Shown: positions 8,025 to 17,182 of the stretch, piece by piece
Position numbering within the stretch: the first letter of the stretch is position 1
Layout of the letters: each line of letters starts with the position of its first letter
Origin: CAVVPY01 sp963750295
Lineage (GTDB): Bacteria; Actinomycetota; Actinomycetes; Mycobacteriales; Jatrophihabitantaceae
Reading direction: 5' to 3'
Assembly (NCBI GenBank): GCA_963750295.1
Contig: CAVVPY010000001.1
Span: 1,054,001 to 1,118,000 of the forward strand
DNA: 64,000 bases
Notes under the pieces: model-generated
Told to the model about the DNA's origin: nothing
The model's input: the letters and a program-made list of their open reading frames with translations, nothing else
Databases searched by the model: none
Made by a program: the position numbers and the translations under genes

Positions 8025-8885
8025 ATGCCCGAAAGCCCTGTCCCTCCCGCCCGGCCGCACACCCGGCTGCGCCGCACCCGGCGTCGCCTCGGCCCGATCG
8101 GTGTCGGCGCGCTCATAGCAGCGGCCGGCCTCGTCTTCGGCGGACTCACGACCGCGAGCGGCACGACGGCCCACCCGGCCTCGGTACCGACGCGCGGCGA
8201 CTCGATCCCGAACGTGACCACCGTCGAGAGCACGATCAAGGCCTACTACGGCAGCGCGTCCGCGACCTACCCGAACGTCGGGACGGTCACGATCCCGTCG
8301 CGGACGGGCAACTACGCCAAGGAGGTCGCCAAGATCCAGGATCGGGCGAAGACCTACCTCGAGGGCGTGCTGGCCGACCCGGGCTCACACGGCCCGAACC
8401 CGGCAGTCGTGTTCGACGTCGACGACACGACGCTGAACACCTTCGACTACGAGGTGTACGTCAACTTCGCCTACACCCCGGCGAGCAACCAGCTCTTCGT
8501 CGAGAACGCTGCGTTCCCGTCCGTGTACGGCATGCCGAGGCTGGCGAACTGGGCCGCGAAGGCCGGGTTCACCGTGTTCTTCCTGACCGGCCGGCCCGAG
8601 GCGCAGCGCGCCCCGACCCTGCAGAATCTGCAGAACGTCGGGTACGGGCGCGCCGCGCTCCGTGATGCGCGGGTGTACCTGAAGCAGCCCACGCCGCCGG
8701 CCTACCTGCACTGTTCGGCGTCACCGAACTGCACGACGATCGAATACAAGTCGGGTACGCGCGCGCACATCGAGGCGCTGGGCTACGACCTCGTCGCGGA
8801 CTTCGGGGACCAGTACAGCGATCTGCTCGGCGGGCACTCCGGGCACAAGTTCAAGATGCCCAACCCGATGTACTACCTGCCCTGA
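8025..8885 (+). CDS. Secreted HAD-family acid phosphatase (class B-like)
   Basis: This 286-residue protein has an Arg-rich N-terminus and a hydrophobic segment (RRTRRRLGPIGVGALIAAAG), i.e. a signal peptide or anchor with Tat-like arginines. The HAD nucleophile motif is VVFDVDDTTLNTFDYEV (DVDDT at 131-135). Motif II is FFLTGRPEAQR, and the C-terminal acidic motif is LVADFGDQYSDLLGG. These fit the plant-type/HAD acid phosphatase family (PF03767). Likely role: removal of phosphate from extracellular phosphoesters. I chose the ATG at 8025 because of GAAAGGACC upstream and the signal-like start. A bidirectional terminator follows at 8896-8929. Confidence 0.85.
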   Translation: MPESPVPPARPHTRLRRTRRRLGPIGVGALIAAAGLVFGGLTTASGTTAHPASVPTRGDSIPNVTTVESTIKAYYGSASATYPNVGTVTIPSRTGNYAKEVAKIQDRAKTYLEGVLADPGSHGPNPAVVFDVDDTTLNTFDYEVYVNFAYTPASNQLFVENAAFPSVYGMPRLANWAAKAGFTVFFLTGRPEAQRAPTLQNLQNVGYGRAALRDARVYLKQPTPPAYLHCSASPNCTTIEYKSGTRAHIEALGYDLVADFGDQYSDLLGGHSGHKFKMPNPMYYLP

Positions 8886-8895
8886 CCAGGCGTGA

Positions 8896-8929
8896 CGGCG
8901 GCTGATCCGCTCCGCCGGATCAGCCGCCG
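8896..8929. terminator. Bidirectional hairpin terminator between acid phosphatase and FAH genes
   Basis: Perfect 14-bp arms (8896-8909 and 8916-8929) flank a 6-nt loop between convergent genes. The right arm contains the last codons and the TGA of the minus-strand fumarylacetoacetase gene (stop at 8920-8922), so the hairpin overlaps coding sequence. Confidence 0.8.
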
Positions 8930-10065
8930 ACGATGCGCCCCCGCACCTCGCCGAGCTCGATCCGGCCACCCGGTGCGGGGGCGGACGCCGTCATGAGCAC
9001 CTCATCGCCGTCCTGCAGCCAGGTCCGGGTGGTGGCGTCGTCGAGCTGGATCGGTACGCGGCCGTTCCAGCCCAGCTCGAGCAGACTGCCGAAGTCACCC
9101 GGCGCCGAGCTCACCGTGCCCGAGCCGAGCACATCGCCGGTGCGCACGTACGAGCCGTTGGACGTCAGGTGGGCGAGCAACTGCGCCGGTGTCCAGTACA
9201 TCGAGTCGAAGCGTGGTCGGCTCAACACCGTCCCGTTGAGACAGACTGTCAACTCAAGGTCGAGACCAGCGGCACTCGCCGAGTCGTCCAGATACGGCAA
9301 CGGCGTCGGGTCGCGGCGTGGCGGCGCGGTCCAGGCCGCTCCGAGCGCATCGAGCGGCGTCAGCCAGCCCGAGACCGAGGTCGCGAACGACTTGCCGAGA
9401 AACGGTCCGAGCGGCTGCGACTCCCAGGCCTGGATGTCACGCGCGGACCAGTCGTTGAGCAGGCACACGCCGAACACGTGCTCGGCGAGCTCGGTGACCG
9501 GTACCGGCGCGCCCGGCTCGCTCGCCGTGCCGACGACGAATCCGAGCTCGGCCTCGAAATCGAGCCGTCGGGCCGGCCCGAAGCCGAGTTCGCCGTCGGC
9601 GTCCTTGCGCTGCCCGCTCGGTCGACGCACCTCGGTGCCGGACACGACCACCGAACCGGCGCGGCCGTGGTAGCCGATCGGCAGGTGCTTCCAGTTCGGG
9701 GTGAGCGCTTCGCCGTCGGGACGAAAGATCCGCCCGGCGTTGGTGGCGTGCACCTCGGAGGCGTAGAAGTCGACGTAGTCGGCCACCGTGAAACCCAGGA
9801 CGGGGACGGCACCGGCGAGCGGCAGTAGCGCGTGGTCATCGGCGGTGATCCGGTCGATCGCGGCCAGCCGTACCTGCGTCCAGGTCTGGCGGCCGGCGGC
9901 GAGAAACGCGTCGAGGGTCCCGGCACCGAACAGTTCCGCGTCGACGAGCGCCAGATCGAGCAGCGCGTCCTGGTAGCGCGTCACGGCGCGGGTCGGGCCG
10001 TCCGGCATGCGGACGCGGGCATAGGGCAGGTGGTCCAGCCCGTACCCACCGGCACCGGCGGTCAT
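8920..10065 (-). CDS. fahA: Fumarylacetoacetase
   Basis: This 381-residue enzyme hydrolyses fumarylacetoacetate to fumarate and acetoacetate, the last step of tyrosine/homogentisate catabolism. Visible family features: YVDFYASEVHATNAGRIFRP, GYHGRAGSVVVSGTEVRRP, DFEAELGFVVG, CLLNDWSARDIQAWE, the metal-binding and active-site regions, and GSGTVSSAPGDFGSLLELGW near the C-terminus. The length is close to that of bacterial FAH. The ATG at 10065 overlaps the stop of homogentisate dioxygenase (ATGA), so the two enzymes are translationally coupled. Confidence 0.92.
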   Translation of the reverse strand: MTAGAGGYGLDHLPYARVRMPDGPTRAVTRYQDALLDLALVDAELFGAGTLDAFLAAGRQTWTQVRLAAIDRITADDHALLPLAGAVPVLGFTVADYVDFYASEVHATNAGRIFRPDGEALTPNWKHLPIGYHGRAGSVVVSGTEVRRPSGQRKDADGELGFGPARRLDFEAELGFVVGTASEPGAPVPVTELAEHVFGVCLLNDWSARDIQAWESQPLGPFLGKSFATSVSGWLTPLDALGAAWTAPPRRDPTPLPYLDDSASAAGLDLELTVCLNGTVLSRPRFDSMYWTPAQLLAHLTSNGSYVRTGDVLGSGTVSSAPGDFGSLLELGWNGRVPIQLDDATTRTWLQDGDEVLMTASAPAPGGRIELGEVRGRIVGG

Positions 10066-11315
10066 TGCGCGGGCGGTGCGGCGGGTGCCGGATCGAGCGG
10101 CCCGTCCGGGCCCCGTCCCGACCAGGTCCAGGCGTACCGGCCGTCGTCGCACGCCCGCGCCCCTTCACCGAGGCGCAGCGGGCGGAACGTGTCGACCATG
10201 ACCGCGAGTTCGTCGAAGTACTCGACCCCGATCGAGCGCTCGTAGGCCCCTGGCTGCGGCCCGTGCGAGTGTCCTCCCGGATGCAGCGAGACCGATCCCT
10301 GAGCGATGCCCGACCCCTTGCGCGCGGCGTAGTCGCCGCCGCAGTAGAACATCACCTCGTCCGAGTCGACGTTGGAGTGGTAGTAGGGCACAGGGATCGA
10401 GAGCGGGTGGTAGTCGACCTTGCGCGGCACGAAGTTGCAGATCACGAAGTTGTTGCCCTCGAACACCTGGTGGGCCGGTGGCGGCTGGTGCACCCGGCCG
10501 GTGATCGGTTCGAAGTCGGCCACGTTGAACGTGTACGGGTACAGGCAGCCGTCCCAACCGACGACGTCGAACGGGTGGTGCGGGCTGACGTAGGTGGTCC
10601 CGGCGATGCCCCCCGGGCCGGTGCCACGGTGCTTGACGTAGACCTCGACGTCGGTGCCGGTGCCCGGCTGCGGCTCGCCCGGCCCGTGCAGGTCGCGCTC
10701 GCAGAACGGGGCGTGCTCGAGCAGTTGACCGTACTTCGACAGGTACCGCCGAGCCGGGACGATGTGGCTGTTCGCCTCGATGCAGTACAGCCGCAGGGGG
10801 ATCTCGCCGACCGGCTGCCACGAGTGCGTGGTCGCGCGTGGCAGCAGGACGTAGTCGCCCTGGCCGGCCCGCAGCGTGCCGAAGATCGTCTCGACAACTG
10901 CCTCGCCCGACTCGACGTACACACACTCGTCACCGAGGGCGTTGCGGTAGAGCGGTGACGGCGCGCCGGCAACGACGTAATAGATGCGGACGTCGTCGTT
11001 TCCGAGCACCAGCCGCCGCCCGGTCACCGCGTCGGTCGAGGCGAGGTCGGCGTCGCTGTCGGGGTACTTGAACAGTTCCGGCAGCACCAGGTGCCGGGGA
11101 AGCAGCGGTTCGTTCGGCATGGTGGCCTGATCCGGCAGCACCCACGGCCGGGCGTCGACCAGTGCCGACGGGATCGCACGGTGGTACAGCAGTGACGAGT
11201 CGGAGAAGAACCCCTCCTCGCCCATCAACTCCTCGAAGTACAGCGCCCCGTTCTCGTCGCGGTGCTGGGTGTGCCGCTTCGGCGGTACGCTGCCGCGCTG
11301 CTGGTAGTACGCCAT
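10062..11315 (-). CDS. hmgA: Homogentisate 1,2-dioxygenase
   Basis: This 417-residue iron enzyme cleaves the ring of homogentisate to maleylacetoacetate. Family features include the N-terminal cupin region (YVESGEAVVETIFGTLRAG), YVSPHHPFDVVGWDGCLYPY, and the C-terminal iron ligands in YYHSNVDSDEVMFY (His and Glu) and HPGGHSHGPQPG (His). A clear GGAGAGGGG ribosome site precedes the ATG at 11315. It is first in a two-gene operon with fahA. No maleylacetoacetate isomerase is visible in the window, so isomerisation must be encoded elsewhere or be mycothiol/glutathione-independent. The gene is divergent from a lipoprotein gene at 11430. Confidence 0.9.
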   Translation of the reverse strand: MAYYQQRGSVPPKRHTQHRDENGALYFEELMGEEGFFSDSSLLYHRAIPSALVDARPWVLPDQATMPNEPLLPRHLVLPELFKYPDSDADLASTDAVTGRRLVLGNDDVRIYYVVAGAPSPLYRNALGDECVYVESGEAVVETIFGTLRAGQGDYVLLPRATTHSWQPVGEIPLRLYCIEANSHIVPARRYLSKYGQLLEHAPFCERDLHGPGEPQPGTGTDVEVYVKHRGTGPGGIAGTTYVSPHHPFDVVGWDGCLYPYTFNVADFEPITGRVHQPPPAHQVFEGNNFVICNFVPRKVDYHPLSIPVPYYHSNVDSDEVMFYCGGDYAARKGSGIAQGSVSLHPGGHSHGPQPGAYERSIGVEYFDELAVMVDTFRPLRLGEGARACDDGRYAWTWSGRGPDGPLDPAPAAPPAQ

Positions 11316-11429
11316 CGTCGTCCCCTCTCCTTCCGACCACACTGTCGATTCGACCATTGTCCCCTCGGCGTTGCTTCGCCCGCGCAGGTAACCGCCGCGG
11401 GACACTCGGCGGCCCGGAGGTGATGCGGC

Positions 11430-12173
11430 GTGCTCGTCAGGTTGGCGGCGGCAGCGGTGGTCGTGCTGCTGTGCTCGTGCGCCTCGGTCGTGGACGGCAG
11501 CGGCACCGGTCGTCCGGCGGGCACGCCGCCTGCGCCCACCTCGACGTCGACGTCGACGTCGGCCGGCACGAGCGCGGGTGGGACGAGCGAGGCGCCGTCA
11601 CCGTCGCTGTCCGCGCCGCCGACCGGACCGACCCCGCTGCCGGCTCCAGCGGCCTGTGCCGGGGGCCGGTGCACGCAGCACGCCAGTGCCGACCTCGGCG
11701 ATGGGTACGCGGCCGTGCTGTGGGCCGCGCAGGGCCAGGGCGGGTCGGGGGGTTCCACCGTGCTCGAACTGACCAGCGAGGACGTCCCGGTGTTCTGGCG
11801 GGTCACCGCCGACCAGCTTGCCGGCGACATGGTGTGCTCGCCACGCCCGGTGCCGAACTGTGTGGTCACGATGGGTGCGGGCGCGCACGCGTCGGTGGCC
11901 GAGGGGTACGTCCGGCGCGCCGACGCCCTGGTCCGCGTCGGCGAAGTCCCCTCCGACACGCCGAGTACCGACCCGCTCGATCTCGACGGCGACGGGCTGA
12001 TCGACGTGGTGACGGCGATCAACACCTACGAACCCACCTACGCCACCGGCACGGTGTACTGGCAGACGTTCCGGTCGACCGGACGAGGATTCGCATCCTC
12101 GGGCTGTACCGCGCCGGATCACAATCTGCCCGCCGAGCCGACCACCCTGCTGACCGGCAGCTGCCCCGCCTGA
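11430..12173 (+). CDS. Putative secreted lipoprotein with one FG-GAP/VCBS-like calcium loop
   Basis: This 247-residue protein begins with a lipoprotein signal (LAAAAVVVLLCSC, lipidated Cys at 17), then a Ser/Thr/Pro-rich linker and a globular part. Near the C-terminus DLDGDGLIDVVTAINTY is a DxDxDG calcium-binding loop of the VCBS/FG-GAP type. I do not recognise the whole protein. The GTG at 11430 has GGAGG at 11416-11420. Expected location: outer face of the cytoplasmic membrane. Convergent with citrate synthase. Confidence 0.65.
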   Translation: MLVRLAAAAVVVLLCSCASVVDGSGTGRPAGTPPAPTSTSTSTSAGTSAGGTSEAPSPSLSAPPTGPTPLPAPAACAGGRCTQHASADLGDGYAAVLWAAQGQGGSGGSTVLELTSEDVPVFWRVTADQLAGDMVCSPRPVPNCVVTMGAGAHASVAEGYVRRADALVRVGEVPSDTPSTDPLDLDGDGLIDVVTAINTYEPTYATGTVYWQTFRSTGRGFASSGCTAPDHNLPAEPTTLLTGSCPA

Positions 12174-12190
12174 CCGTTACCGGGAGGGGA

Positions 12191-13486
<1,296 letters not shown>

Positions 13487-13520
13487 GGGTGTCCTTCTTT
13501 CGCTGGCGGCAAACCGGACC

Positions 13521-13934
13521 CTACTGCGCGCCCGGCCCAGCCGTCCCGTGCAGGTTCTGCAGGCGTACCTGCCCGCGCGCGACGAGCCGGTCCTCCGCGT
13601 CGGTGATGTGCACCGCCCACAGCTGCTGGCTGCGTCCCCGGTGGACCGGGGTGGCGGTGGCGGTGAGCACGCCTTCGGTGACGGCGCGCAGGAAGTCGGT
13701 CTGGTTCGACACGCCGACGACGCGGCCCCGCTCGCCGAACCAGATCGCCGCGCCGAAGCTGGCCGCGCCCTCGATCACGGCGCAGTGCACGCCGCCGTGG
13801 ACGATCCCGTAGGGCTGCAGCAGGTCCGCCGTGACCGTCCAGCGGGCAACGACCCGCTCGCCGCTTGCCTCGAGGTATTCCACCCCGAGCAACGCGTCGA
13901 ACCCGGGCAGCGTCGAGGAGGGCTCGGCAGACAC
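13521..13934 (-). CDS. PaaI-type hotdog thioesterase
   Basis: This 137-residue single hotdog has the PaaI/YbgC-like signature LQPYGIVHGGVHCAVIEGAASFGA (HGG and downstream acidic residue) and FLRAVTEGVLTATATPVHRGR on the opposite strand of the fold. Likely a tetrameric acyl-CoA thioesterase; the substrate is unknown. I chose the GTG at 13934 because it gives the usual short N-terminus; the longer frame upstream is out of keeping with the family. It is upstream of gltA on the same strand. Confidence 0.8.
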   Translation of the reverse strand: MSAEPSSTLPGFDALLGVEYLEASGERVVARWTVTADLLQPYGIVHGGVHCAVIEGAASFGAAIWFGERGRVVGVSNQTDFLRAVTEGVLTATATPVHRGRSQQLWAVHITDAEDRLVARGQVRLQNLHGTAGPGAQ

Positions 13935-13989
13935 GCCGCCGACCGTACGGCACGAAGGCGTCGCGCCGGGCTGGGGCATGCTTTGTCTC

Positions 13990-14709
13990 ATGCTTGGGCT
14001 GCCCGACACCGTGACCGTGTGCCTGTTCGATCTCGACGGAGTGCTCACCGACACCGCCTCGGTGCACCGCAAGGCGTGGGGAGCGACCTTCGATCCCCTG
14101 CTCGCCGAGCGGGGCCAGGCACCGTTCACCGACGAGGACTACGCCGAGTACGTCGACGGCAAGCCACGCGGCGACGGCGTCCGTGATTTCCTGCATTCGC
14201 GCGGAATCGACCTGCCGGACGGATCACCGGACGATGCGCCCGACGCCGACACGGTGATCGGAGTCGGCAACCGCAAGAACGACTTGCTGGTCAAGGCGAT
14301 CCGTGACGACGGCGTGACGGTCTTCGAGGGGTCGCGGCGCTATCTGGAGGCGGCGCGGGACGCGGGGCTGCGGCGGTGGGTGGTGTCGTCGAGTGCGAAC
14401 ACCCGCGAGGTGCTCCGCGTGACCGGCTTGGCCGAGCTGATCGAAGGACGGGTCGATGGTGTGACGATCGCCGAACAGCACCTGGCGGGGAAACCTGCGC
14501 CGGACTCGTTCCTCGCCGGGGCCCGCGGCGCCGGCGTTGCGGCCGGCCACGCGGCCGTCTTCGAGGATGCGATCGCCGGGGTGCAGGCCGGCCAGGCCGG
14601 CGGCTTCGGTTACGTGGTCGGGGTGAACCGGTACGGGGACGATCATGAGGCCGAACTCGCGCAGCACGGCGCGTCGGTCGTCGTCGGCGATCTGGCCGAG
14701 CTGCTGTGA
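13990..14709 (+). CDS. pgmB: Beta-phosphoglucomutase-family HAD hydrolase
   Basis: This 239-residue HAD protein has the nucleophile motif CLFDLDGVLTDT (D14, D16), a helical cap domain (HRKAWGATFDPLLAERG), motif II VVSSSAN, Lys in LAGKPAPDSFLAGA, and acidic motif FEDAIAGVQAG. These fit beta-phosphoglucomutases. Its stop overlaps the start of a GH65 phosphorylase (GTGA), the classic pairing in which the phosphorylase releases beta-glucose-1-phosphate and the mutase converts it to glucose-6-phosphate. The start ATG at 13990 lacks a ribosome site; CATGCT 7 nt upstream suggests a leaderless transcript. Confidence 0.85.
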   Translation: MLGLPDTVTVCLFDLDGVLTDTASVHRKAWGATFDPLLAERGQAPFTDEDYAEYVDGKPRGDGVRDFLHSRGIDLPDGSPDDAPDADTVIGVGNRKNDLLVKAIRDDGVTVFEGSRRYLEAARDAGLRRWVVSSSANTREVLRVTGLAELIEGRVDGVTIAEQHLAGKPAPDSFLAGARGAGVAAGHAAVFEDAIAGVQAGQAGGFGYVVGVNRYGDDHEAELAQHGASVVVGDLAELL

Positions 14710-17075
14710 AGCCGGGCGCGGATCGCTTCCCGGTCGAGCCGTGGGCGTTGCACGAGGTCGGCTTCGACGTCGATGACCTGTCCAGGTCCGAATCGCTGTT
14801 CGCGTTGTCCAACGGGCATATCGGCGTGCGCGGCAACCTGGACGAGGGCGATCCGCACGGGCTGCCCGGGACGTACCTGAACTCCTTCTACGAGACCCGC
14901 CCGCTGCCCTACGCCGAAGCCGGTTACGGCTTCCCGGAGGACGGCCAGACGATCCTGAACGTCACGAACGGCAAGCTCATCCGGTTGTTGGTCGACGACG
15001 AACCTCTCGATCTGCGCTACGGCGACGTGCTGCACCACCAGCGTGTGTTGGACCTGCGTGGTGGCGTGCTGCACCGGGTGGTCGAGTGGCGTTCACCGTC
15101 CGGGAAGGTGGTGCGGTTGCGCACCCAGCGGCTCGTCTCGCTCACGCAACGCTCGATTCTCGCGGTGCGCTGGGAGGTCGAGGCGGTCAGTGACTCGGTA
15201 CGGGTCGTCGTGCAGTCCGAGATGGTGGCGAACGAGCACGTCCCTGCTCAATCGAAGGATCCTCGGGTAGCCGCGATCATGGAGAGCGCGCTCGAGCCGT
15301 TGCAACACAGCGGTGAGGGCACTCGCGCCTTGTTGGTGCACGGCACCCGGGCCAGCAAGCTGCGCATGGCCGCCGCCATGGACCACGAGATCGAGGCCGC
15401 GGACGGGCACGCCTACGAGCTGACCGTGCGCAGCGACTGGGCGCGGCTGATGGTCGGCTGCAAGCTCGAGGTGGGTGAGCGCTTGGGCCTGACCAAGTTC
15501 GTCAGCTACGGCTGGTCGAGCCAGCGCTCGTTGCATGCGCTCAGCGATCAGGTCTCGGCGGCGCTCGTCTCGGCAAAGCACCAGGGCTGGGATCAGCTGG
15601 TCGCCGACCAACGCGCCGCGCTGCAGTTGTTCTGGGACTGCGCCGACGTCGAGATCGAGGGCGCCCCGGCGATCCAGCAGGCGGTTCGGGTCGCGCTGTT
15701 CCACACCTTCCAGGCCGGGGTGCGTGCCGAGCAGCGGGCCATCCCGGCAAAGGGGTTGACTGGCCCCGGTTACGACGGGCACGCCTTCTGGGACTCGGAG
15801 ATGTTCGTGCTTCCCGTCCTCACGGCGACCAGCCCGAACGCCGCGCGCGACGCGCTCCGATGGCGCTGGGCGACGCTCGACCTGGCCCGCGAGCGGGCGC
15901 GCACGTTGCACGTCGAGGGAGCGGTGTTCCCCTGGCGCACGATCCGCGGTCAGGAGTGCTCGGCCTACTGGCCGGCCGGAACAGCCGCGATGCACGTCAA
16001 CGCCGGTATCGCCGTCGCCGCGCAGCGTTACGTCGACTGGACCGGCGACCTGGACTTCCACCGCGACTACGCGCTGCCGCTCCTCGTCGAGACCGCGCGG
16101 CTGTGGATGTCGCTCGGGTACTACGGCCCGGACGGCAAGTTCCACATCGACGGCGTCACCGGGCCCGACGAGTACAGCGCCATCGTGCGCGACAACATCT
16201 ACACCAACCTGATGGCGGCGCGGAACCTCGTCGCAGCAGCCGACGCGGCCGACGCCTGGCCGAAGGTGGCGCAGGCGAACGGTGTCGCGGCAGACGCGAT
16301 CGCTGCGTGGCGTGCGGCGGCGGACGACATGGCGATGCCTTACGACGACGAGCGTGCGGTCCACGAGCAGGACCTCGGCTACACCTCGCGCGAGATCTGG
16401 GACTTCGAGGCGACCGAGCGCGACGACCGGTACCCGCTGCTGCTCACGTCTCCCTACTTCCAGATCTATCGCAAGCAGGTGCTGAAGCAGGCCGATCTGG
16501 TGCTCGCCATGCACTGGTGCGGCGATTCGTTCACGCCGGAGCAGAAGGCGCGGGCGTTCGCGTACTACGAGCCGCTGACGGTCCGTGACTCGTCGCTGTC
16601 CGCATGCACGCAGGCGGTGCTCGCGGCCGAAGTAGGCCAACTCGACCTGGCCGCGGACTATCTTGCCGAGGCGGCGATGATGGACCTGCACGACCTCGAG
16701 CACAACACCGGCGACGGCCTGCACATCGCGTCGCTGGCCGGCACCTGGCTCGCCGTCGTGGCCGGCTTCGGCGGCATGAGGGACCACCGGGGGCAACTGT
16801 CGTTCCGCCCGCAACTTCCGCCGGGGTGGACGTCGCTGCGGTTCCGGTTGGTGTGGCGCGACGCGCGCATCCTGGTGGCGGCCGGACCGGACGAGGTCAC
16901 CTACGAGGTGACCCACGCGCCCGAGGAAGGTATCGAGATCAGACACGGCGAGACGGTGCTGACCCTGCGCGAGGGGCACCCGGAGACCGTCCCGGTCGAG
17001 CGCGTGGAGCCGGTGACCGAGCGCCCGCGACAGCCGGCCGGACGCGCACCGATCCGGGCCGACAGCCTGGACTGA
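14706..17075 (+). CDS. Glycoside hydrolase family 65 disaccharide phosphorylase
   Basis: This 789-residue protein has the GH65 architecture: N-terminal beta-sandwich (ALSNGHIGVRGNLDEGDPHGLPGTYLNSFYE), linker helices, an (alpha/alpha)6 barrel (GHAFWDSEMFVLPVL, RSMH-like phosphate region), and a C-terminal beta domain (GDGLHIASLAGTW). The catalytic acid is E489 in GVTGPDEYS. Family enzymes phosphorolyse maltose, trehalose or kojibiose; specificity cannot be fixed here. The GTG start overlaps the stop of the beta-phosphoglucomutase gene, so the two form a phosphorolytic alpha-glucoside utilisation operon. Confidence 0.9.
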   Translation: MKPGADRFPVEPWALHEVGFDVDDLSRSESLFALSNGHIGVRGNLDEGDPHGLPGTYLNSFYETRPLPYAEAGYGFPEDGQTILNVTNGKLIRLLVDDEPLDLRYGDVLHHQRVLDLRGGVLHRVVEWRSPSGKVVRLRTQRLVSLTQRSILAVRWEVEAVSDSVRVVVQSEMVANEHVPAQSKDPRVAAIMESALEPLQHSGEGTRALLVHGTRASKLRMAAAMDHEIEAADGHAYELTVRSDWARLMVGCKLEVGERLGLTKFVSYGWSSQRSLHALSDQVSAALVSAKHQGWDQLVADQRAALQLFWDCADVEIEGAPAIQQAVRVALFHTFQAGVRAEQRAIPAKGLTGPGYDGHAFWDSEMFVLPVLTATSPNAARDALRWRWATLDLARERARTLHVEGAVFPWRTIRGQECSAYWPAGTAAMHVNAGIAVAAQRYVDWTGDLDFHRDYALPLLVETARLWMSLGYYGPDGKFHIDGVTGPDEYSAIVRDNIYTNLMAARNLVAAADAADAWPKVAQANGVAADAIAAWRAAADDMAMPYDDERAVHEQDLGYTSREIWDFEATERDDRYPLLLTSPYFQIYRKQVLKQADLVLAMHWCGDSFTPEQKARAFAYYEPLTVRDSSLSACTQAVLAAEVGQLDLAADYLAEAAMMDLHDLEHNTGDGLHIASLAGTWLAVVAGFGGMRDHRGQLSFRPQLPPGWTSLRFRLVWRDARILVAAGPDEVTYEVTHAPEEGIEIRHGETVLTLREGHPETVPVERVEPVTERPRQPAGRAPIRADSLD

Positions 17076-17182
17076 CCTGGATCGACGGAGCCCCGCGGAC
17101 CTTCTCGATGGTGCCCAAACGGCGCCGACCGAGCCGCCGACCACCTAAGTGGGGTCGACGGCCCGGCCGGGCTGTCCGACGG

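Noticed and set aside
15093..17144. Long minus-strand open frame opposite the GH65 gene
   Set aside because: GC-rich antisense shadow: low-complexity His/Arg/Val-rich translation, no family resemblance, and the plus strand has a full GH65 enzyme.
17162..17173. GC-only palindrome between the GH65 and glycosidase genes as a terminator
   Set aside because: GCCCGGCCGGGC has no loop and lies inside a generally GC-rich gap; too weak to call.
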